Of a stretch of 63,883 nt of DNA, positions 44,301 to 52,900 are shown piece after piece (within the stretch, counting starts at the first letter, position 1; each line of letters begins with the position of its first letter). The stretch covers positions 1 through 63,883 of the forward strand of contig JAWKTT010000028.1 of NCBI GenBank assembly GCA_041398965.1. Reading direction: 5' to 3'. Made by a program: the position numbers and the translations under genes. The notes under the pieces are model-generated. The model saw only the letters and a list, made by a program, of their open reading frames with translations. It searched no databases and was not told where the DNA came from. This DNA comes from JAWKTT01 sp041398965. GTDB lineage: Bacteria > Planctomycetota > Planctomycetia > Planctomycetales > Planctomycetaceae.

Positions 44301-44787
44301 ATAGGAGCCACTCGCGTTGTTGTTCTTGATGCCAGGCGTTGGCGTAGTCGGAGAGGGCGAGCCGGTAGCTCCCATCGTCGGCCAGCCGTCCGACGCCCGT
44401 CACAGGTGTCGGGGTGACCGATGGAGCGTTGAGAAAACTTAGCGAGATGAGCACCAAGACCACCCCGACCACCGAAGCCACACCCAGCGTCTGACTCTTC
44501 GCCGTGTGTGGTGAAGCAACGGGCTTTACGACGACCGACGACGCTCCCGCAACCGTCCGACGGTTATCCGATTTCGTCGTGAGTAAAAGGGGTGACTTGG
44601 GTTGCGTCTCGGTTTGCAAAGCGGCGAAGAGTTGCGTTGCAATCGTTTCGATCTCCGCGACAGCGGCCCGTGCTTCGGGAGAACTGGCGAGAAGCTGTTC
44701 GACCTCGGCTCGTTCCGCCGCGTCGAGTTCACCGACAACATAGGCCGTCAGTCGGGGATCGTCTGGGGAATAGGAATGGGTGAACAT
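41350..44787 (-). CDS. Membrane anti-sigma-like protein fused to YfbK-type VWA with BON insertion
   Basis: 1145 aa. Residues 1-60 look like an anti-sigma domain without zinc ligands (DPRLTAYVVGELDAAERAEV, then SSPEARAAV where zinc forms have Cys). One transmembrane helix at 101-119. After a long variable linker comes the YfbK N-terminal motif (LDVDTASYSNTRRFLNEG, near 510), then a VWA domain with complete MIDAS (DTSGSMQ near 597, AGGSTNGEGG, CTDGDFN). The C-terminal YfbK region is interrupted at about 860-925 by a BON-like stretch (EIKVKDGNVELRV, AIRSVPGVRSVKS). The end, VTNVISKELVEINLGSKDGIAVGDSLTLAL, resembles a small beta domain. ECF sigma gene is immediately upstream, MoxR downstream. Cytoplasmic sigma binding with extracytoplasmic VWA is inferred. 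Confidence 0.8.
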   Translation of the reverse strand: MFTHSYSPDDPRLTAYVVGELDAAERAEVEQLLASSPEARAAVAEIETIATQLFAALQTETQPKSPLLLTTKSDNRRTVAGASSVVVKPVASPHTAKSQTLGVASVVGVVLVLISLSFLNAPSVTPTPVTGVGRLADDGSYRLALSDYANAWHQEQQREWLLFLETLSPEEQQLLLDEVSQDGRELAELMTTDVPRPDDGVIVDGESQSLAKQRSTLASGPTQRFDLPSYAWPANAPSNNSAQITYPTQYSASANPYIGPFFPYAGVPHDWRPAQRIWVNEAPAVTAVPTLNLVGRDVWPTSTIVGLVSPPDNLSLDVSLGGNRNSIQPVDDYSNIVTHSFEGPVFFERRRELMNGAYPRFGEKHLSREQSAADQAQNVARLYYYRNAQRVQEIRNQKATSTGKPLSGQEGSGQHWTFRHQVLSADFERNEQLARNPTDKEVALLRMAKTPLTWQDGSWELRFDPNGDGGLTIPTGDAQGSESYRPITENDFIVPTGEAALSTFGLDVDTASYSNTRRFLNEGSLPPVDAVRLEELVNYFSYDNALPEAGEPFAVTREVAQCPWNPKHKLVRIGLKGREIPLEQRPLTRLVFLLDTSGSMQSANKLPLVQESMRLLTKQLGKNDRIAIVTYAGHAALKLDSTAGDDHETILAAINTLTAGGSTNGEGGIKLAYEIAKQHFIDNGTNRVILCTDGDFNVGVSDDGELVKLIEEKRETGVFLSILGFGMGNIKDAKLEGLADKGNGSYGYIDNIDEAKKIFVEELMGTLYTIAKDVKLQVEFNPQHVGAYRLLGYENRLLAAEDFNNDKIDAGELGAGHSVTALYEIIPPEEWHHRPFIDPLRYQELKVPDIEVGEKPTNQCLAERVASTLTAKKFQGYDIEIKVKDGNVELRVGEAVEGEAIRQAAEEAIRSVPGVRSVKSTLRVDGAQGSPVGLVEEMPRADKDELLLVKVRYKQPDGTESVKREYPLKNVVGPPSKSMQWATAVLGYGLLLRNSAHKEQTNWDLVLELANASKEDDRLSEKEIARREEFISLCNMAKVLWEKAHTPPRLPKLVQGVVTNVISKELVEINLGSKDGIAVGDSLTLALRDKEDKPLYVGVISIVSVEEGKSFGKALITQNSPKVEVEQLKGASVLKVTAPPNVHFW

Positions 44788-44920
44788 GTGGGTCTCCAGT
44801 GCGTCAGGTGACTGTTGCGTCAGATGTTTGGTGCGTCAGATATTGGTGATGAGCGTTTGCATCGACCTCTCCCAATTCGGCGGGGAACGACGTTGCGGTA
44901 GACGGTGGCCAGCGGGTCTC

Positions 44921-45427
44921 TCAGGTCACGCGGGATCGGATTTGTTTCAATCCGGTATGAATCAGAAACCCGATGTTCGATGTACTGAGGCCGGTGACGT
45001 TGCTGATCTCTTGATAACTCAATCCGTGCTGAAACTTCAGTCGGATGCACTCCTGCTGATTCTCTGGGAGTCGATCAAGAGCCGCGAGGACGCGGGCGAC
45101 ATCCTCCCGATTCTCGGTCGACTGCAAAGGGGAAGGCTGTGTGACATCGACTTGAGTCATAGGGGGTTCGGCGACGGCAGACATCCGCGACTCCTTGCGT
45201 CGAACATCCAAAGCCACATTTCGGCAGACAGTGTACAACCACTGTGCCATGTGACCTGCTACGTGCTGTTCCTGTTCGCGGCACAGCTTAAGAAATGTCT
45301 CTTGCACGACCTCCGATGCTCGACCCTCGTCCCGAACAATGCGCAGGGCGTACAGCATCAGCCGGGCACCGTAGTCACGATGCGCCTCCGACACCCAATC
45401 CTGCGGGACATGTCCGTTCAGTGACAT
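44921..45427 (-). CDS. ECF-type RNA polymerase sigma factor
   Basis: 168 aa from the ATG at 45427 (AAGG six bases upstream; TTG just before is the alternative). Region 2 (GARLMLYALRIVRDEGRASEVVQETFLKLCRE, WLYTVCRNVALDVRRK) and region 4 (LDRLPENQQECIRLKFQHGLSYQEISNVTGLS) are clear. The end of region 4, TSNIGFLIHTGLKQIR, differs from the common VGTVKSRLHRAR. The 133-bp spacing to the VWA/anti-sigma gene on the same strand fits a sigma/anti-sigma pair; the sigma is expected to act on envelope genes, possibly including its own operon. Confidence 0.9.
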   Translation of the reverse strand: MSLNGHVPQDWVSEAHRDYGARLMLYALRIVRDEGRASEVVQETFLKLCREQEQHVAGHMAQWLYTVCRNVALDVRRKESRMSAVAEPPMTQVDVTQPSPLQSTENREDVARVLAALDRLPENQQECIRLKFQHGLSYQEISNVTGLSTSNIGFLIHTGLKQIRSRVT

Positions 45428-46018
45428 CAAGTACCTTCGTGAAGTGTCTGAACCTCTTTGAGACGGACGGGGAACGGATGCATTAGAGAGATTTTGAAGA
45501 TTTCTCCAACTTGAAGGAATGAATAGTTGCGGGACGGACTTTGCGGAATTTCAAATAGGGAGTTTGCAATACCGAAACGCAACCGGCAGATTTTGCTGGA
45601 CAACCGTCGGGGGACCAGCCGAACAATGAGACAGGCAGCAGCAATTTCTGCCGATACTGCGAATGTCCTACCAATGTCCAAAGATGACAACACACGTAAG
45701 CGACGTGATATCAGTGAGATACAACGAACTCGCGCCAGTCCCTCTTGGTTGAATGCCGCTAAGGCATAGAATTCGACTGATGATCCGGCTGGGGACGAGC
45801 GAACGGAAGCCTCGCGGAAGTCCTCCCATCAGGGGGAAACTTCAACTCGGCGGGGGAATGCCGGGAGGCCGATTGGGTCACTTGGCAGAATCGCCACGAT
45901 TCAGGGAAGTCTCGGGCAACGTCCAGCAATCCATTTCACCTCGACCTGTCGACAGAGGCTCTCTTCGGGGATCCTTAACGATGGCAAGGGGTGAAGTCCT
46001 GAATCAGGAGAGTTTGTC
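45428..46018. other. Intergenic region upstream of the ECF sigma gene
   Basis: About 590 bp between the divergent sigma factor and DksA-like genes. Small frames occur on both strands, but none looks protein-like. It must carry both promoters. A purine-rich GGGGGAAACTTC... segment near 45835 was noted but has no clear role. Confidence 0.4.
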
Positions 46019-46471
46019 ATGGCTCGCCAAGATGCACTACTTAAGTTGCACAGTCAGTTAATCGCCCAGAGAGACGAGTTGCGAAAGCTGCTCGGCGTGG
46101 AATTGGGTTCGGCTGCGGCCCCCGAACTGAGCGGCGAAGATTCCTACGACTCGGCGTCGGGAGATGCCGACCGCGAAGTTACCACTCAGCTGGCAGTGCT
46201 CGAAAGCCGCGAATTGGCCAAGGTTGAGCGGGCGATCCAAGCCCTCAAGGAAGGTCGCTATGGCCAGTGCGAGGGGTGCGAGAAGAAGATTCCTGTCGCC
46301 CGGCTCAATGTTCTGCCATATACTACGCTCTGCATCGATTGCCAGCGAAAGCTCGAAGAAGGGCACCACAGGCGGGCGAGCGGGCAACCCAACTGGGAAG
46401 CCGCCTATGACTTCCAGGTCCGTTTGGTCGACTCAGAGTTGACGCTGGCCGACATCAAGATCGATGAGTAA
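46019..46471 (+). CDS. DksA/TraR-family C4 zinc-finger protein
   Basis: 150 aa. An N-terminal coiled-coil of two helices (about 1-85, LLKLHSQLIAQRDELRKLLG, LAVLESRELAKVERAIQALKEG) is followed by the zinc finger C-EG-C ... C-ID-C in GQCEGCEKKIPVARLNVLPYTTLCIDCQRKLEE. DksA-type proteins bind the RNA polymerase secondary channel and modulate transcription with ppGpp. The coiled-coil tip has D of GEDSYDSASGDAD, the acidic tip expected. Start ATG at 46019 with GGAG upstream. Stands alone, 146 bp before the HtrA gene. Confidence 0.9.
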   Translation: MARQDALLKLHSQLIAQRDELRKLLGVELGSAAAPELSGEDSYDSASGDADREVTTQLAVLESRELAKVERAIQALKEGRYGQCEGCEKKIPVARLNVLPYTTLCIDCQRKLEEGHHRRASGQPNWEAAYDFQVRLVDSELTLADIKIDE

Positions 46472-46617
46472 CCCGGCGACACGAACCACACAACGTCCGA
46501 CAGCCGCCCGACCATTCGGCTGACAGAGATGGTGTTCTGTTGACTCAGCATCGTCGCCAAAATTCGGGTCGACAGGAATGTCTGTCCTACTAAACGATAT
46601 TCACGCAGGAGACGCGA

Positions 46618-48147
46618 GTGCATTCCGTTTGCCGAACACTCTGTTGCCGAACCTTTCATTCCAAAGCATTCCGTCGTAAGGTCGGCACATTGCTACTGCC
46701 TGCCGCGATGATTGCCGCCTTGACCATTGCCAGCCCCCTGTCGGCACAGCCCCGCTCTTTTCGGGTCGAACGAGTTGCCGCAGAGGTCGACACATCTCAG
46801 GGGCTGACACATCTGACCGAAGTGGGGCGACACATCGCGAAGATTGCGGGACTGGTGACTCCGTCCGTTGTGCATATCGAGAGCGAACATGATGCTGCCA
46901 GTGGCGGAACGATTGAGGAGACTGGGTCGGGGATTATCTTGCGTTCATCGAAGTCGCGGGCGAACTTCATCGTCACGAATCGGCACGTGATTGTTGGAGC
47001 AAGTAAAGCGAAGATCGACATTCACCTGGCTGATGGTCGGATCATTCACCCGACTTCGATTCTCGACGACTCAGCAACTGACCTGGCTGTCCTGACTGTT
47101 CAAGAGACCGACATTTTCCCCGCCAGTTGGGGTGATAGTGACAACCTCGACATTGGACATATGGTGCTCGCGATGGGGAGTCCGTTCGGACTGAGCCAGT
47201 CGGTCACGATGGGGATTGTTTCAGCCAAAGGTCGACGATCTTTGAGTCTGGGGGGACCTCGAGAAGTCATCAATCAGGACTTCCTGCAAACTGATGCGGC
47301 GATCAACCCGGGCAACAGCGGCGGGCCTCTGGTGGACCTGCAAGGACGCATTATCGGGATCAACACGGCCATCGCCTCGCAAGGGGGGGGAAATGAAGGG
47401 ATTGGATTCAGCATCCCCATTAATCTCGTGCGGTACGTTGTCGAGGAGTTGCTCGAGCATGGACGGGTACAGCGGGGTTACCTCGGGGTGAAGTTAGACA
47501 GCAACTTCAACGACGAAGCGGCTCATCAACTTTCGCTCGACCGATTGCGGGGGGCGCGAGTCGTCCATGTTTATCAGGACACCCCTGCCGGCTCAGCCGG
47601 GCTGAGAATCGATGACGTTGTGCTGAACTTTGACGGCATCGACATCGAAGACGAGAGCCATCTGATTCACCGCGTGAGCCTGACTCCGGTGAACAAGACG
47701 GTCCGGGTGATCGTGCTACGTGGCGGACGTGAGATGGCGTTACAAGTGACCCTGAGCGAACGAGTCGATTCCCGTACGTCGCCCCCCGAACCAACTCGGG
47801 GTCCGGCCTCTCGTATTCTGCCAAACTCGTTGTTCCATCAACGAACGGGACTCACCGTGCATCGAATGGAGTCGGGACTCGCAATACAAACCGGACATGT
47901 CGCCGGGACACAAGGGGTGATGGTGATGTCACTCCCCGACGGCAGCGAGTCGATTGACGGCCTACAACTTTACGACGTCATCCAGGAAGCGGCCCGCACT
48001 CCGATTGTCTCGACAGCCGATTTCGATCAAGTGCTTTCGCAACACGACAACCAGTCTCCATTGCTGCTCAAGGTTCGCCGCGTTGTCGATGGCAAGCCAG
48101 TGACCCGGCTCGTCGTTTGGACAGGTCAGTCCGTAGCGGTTCCTTGA
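46618..48147 (+). CDS. HtrA/Deg-type serine protease with PDZ domain
   Basis: 509 aa. A basic start and hydrophobic segment (VGTLLLPAAMIAALTIASPLSAQ) act as signal. The trypsin-like domain has the full triad: His about 123 (VTNRHVI), Asp about 156 (ATDLAVL) and Ser about 233 (NPGNSGGP). A PDZ domain follows (GYLGVKLDS, VVHVYQDTPAGSAGLRIDDVVLNFDG), then a diverged second PDZ-like segment to the end. GTG start at 46618 with AGGAG six bases upstream. A periplasmic protein quality-control protease; which Deg type cannot be told. Confidence 0.92.
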   Translation: MHSVCRTLCCRTFHSKAFRRKVGTLLLPAAMIAALTIASPLSAQPRSFRVERVAAEVDTSQGLTHLTEVGRHIAKIAGLVTPSVVHIESEHDAASGGTIEETGSGIILRSSKSRANFIVTNRHVIVGASKAKIDIHLADGRIIHPTSILDDSATDLAVLTVQETDIFPASWGDSDNLDIGHMVLAMGSPFGLSQSVTMGIVSAKGRRSLSLGGPREVINQDFLQTDAAINPGNSGGPLVDLQGRIIGINTAIASQGGGNEGIGFSIPINLVRYVVEELLEHGRVQRGYLGVKLDSNFNDEAAHQLSLDRLRGARVVHVYQDTPAGSAGLRIDDVVLNFDGIDIEDESHLIHRVSLTPVNKTVRVIVLRGGREMALQVTLSERVDSRTSPPEPTRGPASRILPNSLFHQRTGLTVHRMESGLAIQTGHVAGTQGVMVMSLPDGSESIDGLQLYDVIQEAARTPIVSTADFDQVLSQHDNQSPLLLKVRRVVDGKPVTRLVVWTGQSVAVP

Positions 48148-48263
48148 TCTGCGGACCGCTAATCGGGTGGAATGACATTCGGATCAATCGCACACCTTGT
48201 CAACAGCGGTCAATTCGCGATACTGTGAAGACTCCCTCTTCCTTATCGCAAAAGTCGAGTGTC

Positions 48264-49568
48264 ATGGCCACTGAAGCGACGACCGAAATCGGCAGCTACT
48301 TTGTCTCGAACTACCCACCCTTCTCGCAATGGCGAAAGGAGGAGGTGCCCGAGATATTTGAGGCGCTCGATTCCATGCCGAATCGAGAAGTGCCCATGGG
48401 GATGTATCTGCACATCCCTTTCTGCCGTAAACGCTGCAAATTCTGCTACTTCCGTGTCTACACGCAGCAGAATGCGGAGACCATCAAGAATTATGTCGAC
48501 GCCTTGGATCGCGAAGTTCAACTGCTGAAGGATCGACCTGGCATCGCGGGTCGACGGCTCGATTTCGTCTACTTTGGTGGGGGAACACCTTCCTATTTGA
48601 GTGCGAGGCAACTGCACGATCTCCGCAACAAGTTGAGCGAGTCGGTCTCTTGGGAAAATGCTCGTGAAGTGACCTTCGAGTGCGAGCCGGGGACGCTCAG
48701 CCTCGAAAAAGTACAAACTTTGAAGGAGATCGGCATCACGCGGGTTTCGCTCGGTGTCGAGAACTTCAAGGATTCTGTGCTCGAAGAGAACGGCCGAGCA
48801 CATTTGTCGGAAGAAATCTTTCGAGCCTACGACTGGCTGAAAGCGACCGGATTCCCGCAGATTAACATCGACCTCATCGCCGGAATGGTGGGGGAAACGG
48901 ACGAAAACTGGACCGCATGCGTCGAACGGGCGATTCAAATGGAGCCCGACAACGTCACCATTTACCAGATGGAACTCCCTTGGAACACGGTCTATTCCAA
49001 AGAAATGTTGGAACAAGGAGTGGCGTCTCCAGTGGCGGACTGGCCCACAAAGAGGCGATGGGCGAGCGAAGCGATGGACGCATTCCTCGCGGCTGGGTAT
49101 CACCTATCGAGCGGAAACGAACTCGTGCGCAACCCCCAGACGGACCAGTTTGTCTATCGTGACAACCTCTTCCGAGGGAGCGATCTGATCGGCGTGGGGG
49201 TCTCTTCGTTCGGGCACTTTCAGGGTGTCCATTACCAAAACGATGCTGAAATCGAGTCGTACCTCACAAAGGTCCGTGCGGGTGAACTTCCGATGACTCG
49301 TGCCTTACGACCATCCCCCCACCAAACCTTGATTCGCGAGTGGATTTTGCAGATGAAGGAAGGGGAAGTTCGTTTCGAGCCATTCCGTCAAAAGTTTGGC
49401 GTCGATCCGGCGGCAGAATTTGCCACAGCGATAGCGAATCAGGACGCCGCAGGCTACCTCGTGGTCGACGAGGAGGGAGTGAAGCTGACCCGCAAGGGAC
49501 TTCTGCAGGTCGACAGTCTGTTGACCGAGTACTTTGAAGAACAGCACCGCCAGGTCCGCTATACGTAA
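48264..49568 (+). CDS. HemN/HemW-like radical SAM protein
   Basis: 434 aa from the ATG at 48264 (the frame is open from 48117 but overlaps the HtrA gene and lacks family character there). Radical SAM motif C-RKR-C-KF-C in HIPFCRKRCKFCYFRV, then YFGGGTPSYLSARQL, FECEPGTLS, GVENFKDSVLEENGR and NIDLIAGMVGETDENW, all typical of the coproporphyrinogen oxidase/HemW family. The C-terminal HemN region is present (PHQTLIREWILQMKEGEV). HemW is a heme chaperone and HemN an anaerobic oxidase; the sequence alone does not decide. The leading NYPPFSQW block is an atypical N-terminus. Confidence 0.85.
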   Translation: MATEATTEIGSYFVSNYPPFSQWRKEEVPEIFEALDSMPNREVPMGMYLHIPFCRKRCKFCYFRVYTQQNAETIKNYVDALDREVQLLKDRPGIAGRRLDFVYFGGGTPSYLSARQLHDLRNKLSESVSWENAREVTFECEPGTLSLEKVQTLKEIGITRVSLGVENFKDSVLEENGRAHLSEEIFRAYDWLKATGFPQINIDLIAGMVGETDENWTACVERAIQMEPDNVTIYQMELPWNTVYSKEMLEQGVASPVADWPTKRRWASEAMDAFLAAGYHLSSGNELVRNPQTDQFVYRDNLFRGSDLIGVGVSSFGHFQGVHYQNDAEIESYLTKVRAGELPMTRALRPSPHQTLIREWILQMKEGEVRFEPFRQKFGVDPAAEFATAIANQDAAGYLVVDEEGVKLTRKGLLQVDSLLTEYFEEQHRQVRYT

Positions 49569-49925
49569 CGCTGCTTCTCTGTGTCCCCCCGGGTAGCGCG
49601 TCGACCACGTTGTCGGGGCACCGCCAAGAGGGAATCGGAACGGCACTTGCAACGAACATCCATGTCGATCGCAAGTTGGCGGATTCGACGTCGAAGGAGA
49701 TGCGTCGTAAGGGTTTCGGCGCAATTCAACGTGGCATCCCCCCGACGAATCGCGACTCTGATGTTGGCAGAGGGGATTGAGGCGAAAGTTTCTTAACAAA
49801 TCGTCTCAATAAGCTGGGCAAACTATTCCGATAGTAACGGTTGTCCTACCTGGAAGCTGGGACAGTGCGTTCACCCCGATGCGGGGTTCCGCTGGTTTGT
49901 TGCCCCCCCAACGAAACTAGGCGTC
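49569..49925. other. Intergenic region before the secretin gene
   Basis: About 357 bp with no supported gene. It presumably carries the secretin promoter. No repeat or hairpin was identified; the sequence before the secretin ATG lacks a clear ribosome site. Confidence 0.4.
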
Positions 49926-52900
49926 ATGTTGTTCAATCATTTTCAACGACCGCGCCGTGGCGTTTGGTCGGCGGTTCTTGCTGGTTGGGCCGGACTGACT
50001 CTTGTCAGCCCGATCCATGCCATCGAGCCACCGGCCCGACGAACACTCGGCGCCGGAACAGCGGCTGATGCCGAGCCAAGAGAGGCCGCACAACCCCGTG
50101 CGCGACTGAACTATCTCTCTTCGAGTTGGGAAAGCGTGTTGCAAAACCTCGCGACCGATACCGGTTCGACGTTGGTGTCCTACGAAGTTCCCAAAGGGCG
50201 ATTCACCCGAAGCGACTACCGACAGCACACAAGGGATGAAGCGGTTCAGATTCTCAATCAAGAACTGGAACCGCTCGGCTATCGCCTGATGGCTAAGGGA
50301 AAGTTTCTCACGATCATCCCGTTGGAACATGCGCGGACCGAGTACGCTCGTCGAACGACCGGGTCTGACTCTCGGTTGACCGAGGGACCGACTGACGACC
50401 GCTCCAACCCGACAAACAGACTTTCAGGCGAAGCGACAGTCCGGGTTGGTCGACCGATCGGCGACTCAGTGGGAAGCGGCGTTCGTACGGCTGGCTATGA
50501 ACTCGACGAGTATCAATTGGCTCCCGGTCAACGGCGCGCCGGCTCGCACACATCGCCAGAGATTCAATTTGAAAGCACATCGATCGGCCGGGTCTTGCAG
50601 ACATCTGGCACGACGGAAGATGACTACTCCAACGGTTCACAAGGAAGCCCCGTGGGACGTCCCGTGGGTGGACCGATGAGTGGTTCCGTTGGCGAGACCA
50701 CTGGGGCGACGCCACTCTTTACACCGTCCGCAGAAAATCGGCGAGTCGAGCGCAAGGTTTCCGAGTCGATCGCTGTCAGGACTCGTACGGCAACCGAAAT
50801 TGGTCGAGATATTTTCAATGCCTTCAAGAGTCGGAGTCAACTTATCGATCGAGGCCCGAATGGGCTGCCAGCGTTTGAGACCCGGCGACCTGTCGAGGAA
50901 ATTCTCGCCGAAGTGGCACAGGGGCCCGCTGCTGCTGTTGGAGAGGTCTGGTTCACACTGGAACTCGACACTGAGCAAAACACTGTCTATCTCACTGGGG
51001 GAGAACAGACTGTCAACAGCCTGGCAGCACTCGTTCGCCGATTGGATTCGATCAGCCCGAACGGACAGAAGATGAAGCTGGTCTCCGGGACCTCGGCACT
51101 TCCTCCAATCGGTCGCCAACTCTCCCCGCAACTGGGACGACTCAAGACATCCTCCCCCGATGCGCGAAGCCAGTTTCTTGAAGGTTCAGGACACGGAGAC
51201 CAATTCCGCGACCCGCGATTGGCGTTGCAAGGTGACGGAGTTGAAAGTGCTCCACAGATCGGCAACGTCGGCGACGGAACAGAGCCTCGCGGACGGAATG
51301 AACTTCCTATGCAAGGGCTTCCTCCAACCATCACACCGGCACTCGTTGGTGGGTTGAAAGGGGACGTGACGATCGAATCGATCGATGACCTCAACATGCT
51401 CATTCTGCGTGGAAACGAGCGAGACGTCGAGCAGGTGATGCAGGTCATTCAGGCGATCGAAAACGTTGCCCAGGGGTCGCTCCCTGAGGTTCATCTGCTC
51501 AACCTGAGGCACGTCAGCAGTGAAGCGCTGGCGGTGTTGTTGAGCGATGTTTATCAACGACTGAATACACAGCAGGAAGATCGCGGACGGACCCCGCCGA
51601 CCATTAACGTTGTGCCGGTCGTGCAGCCAAACGCTGTCTTGATCCTGGCCCCGGCAACAGCGATCGAAAGCATCCTGTCACTTGCCGAAGCACTCGATCA
51701 GCCTTCTGATCCGGCGGCGGAAGTCCAGGTTCTGCGATTGAAGCATGCGATCGCGGCACAGGTTGTGCAGTTGCTGGATCAGTTCTACCAAGACCGCCCC
51801 GGACTCGGGACCCGTGTCCGTGCGATTGCTGACGCTCGCACAAACTCGGTCATCGTCCAGGCGCGGCCCCGCGAACTTTCGGAAATTGAACTTTTGGTCA
51901 AACGCGTCGACCGTGACACAGCCGGTGCGACACATCAGGCGCGAGTTTTTCCCCTGACTCATGCTGCCGCCGACGAGTTGGCCACATTCCTGAACACTGC
52001 CATCCAAAGCGTCGTCAACCCTGCATCAACCACGGGACTGGGCGGAACGGGTGGCGGAGGGGGCGGAACATCGACACAACAACTACGAGACTCGAAGTCG
52101 GTGGTCTTAGAGTTCTTGTCGACTAGTGGAGACGTACAGAAACTCGTTCGTTCGGGGTTGTTGACCGACATTCGGATTACAGCCGACCCCCGAACTAACG
52201 CGCTGCTCGTGACGGCTCCAGCCGGGAGTCTGACGCTGCTTGGCGAGTTAATCCGTGTCCTCGATCAACCGAGTGCGGCTGTCGCCGACATCAAGATGTT
52301 TCAGTTGAAGAACGCCGACGCCGGTGCCGCCGTTACCATGTTGGAGACCTTGTTCGCCGATCAAGATCAGCAACAGCGGCTCGGCATTCAACTTGTGGGT
52401 GCGGAAGACTCGAGCAGTCTGGTCCCTTTGAAGTTTCAATCGGATGGTCGGACGAACACGGTCATTGCTATTGGTGGTCCGGATGCCCTGCGAGTGGTCG
52501 AGGCGATCCTGTTGAAGCTCGATGCGTCCAACGTTCGCAATCGCAGTTCGATTGTGATGAAGCTACGGAACAGTCCCGCAGCCGATGTCGCCAATGCGAT
52601 CAATCAGTTCCTTCAGTCGCAGCGTGACCTCGCCCAGTTAGACCCCGATCGTGTGAGCACGTTCGAGCAACTCGAACAAGAGATCATCGTCACCGCCGAG
52701 CCGATCACGAACAGCCTGATGATTAGTGCGACACCGAAGTACGAAACCAAGATTCGCGAACTGGCCGAGCAACTCGATCGTGAGCCGGAACAGGTGATCA
52801 TTCAGGCGATGCTGGTGGAAGTGGAACTCAACGACACCGACGAGTTCGGGGTCGAACTTGGGTTTCAGGACTCCGTTCTCTTCGACCGCAGTGTGATTGA

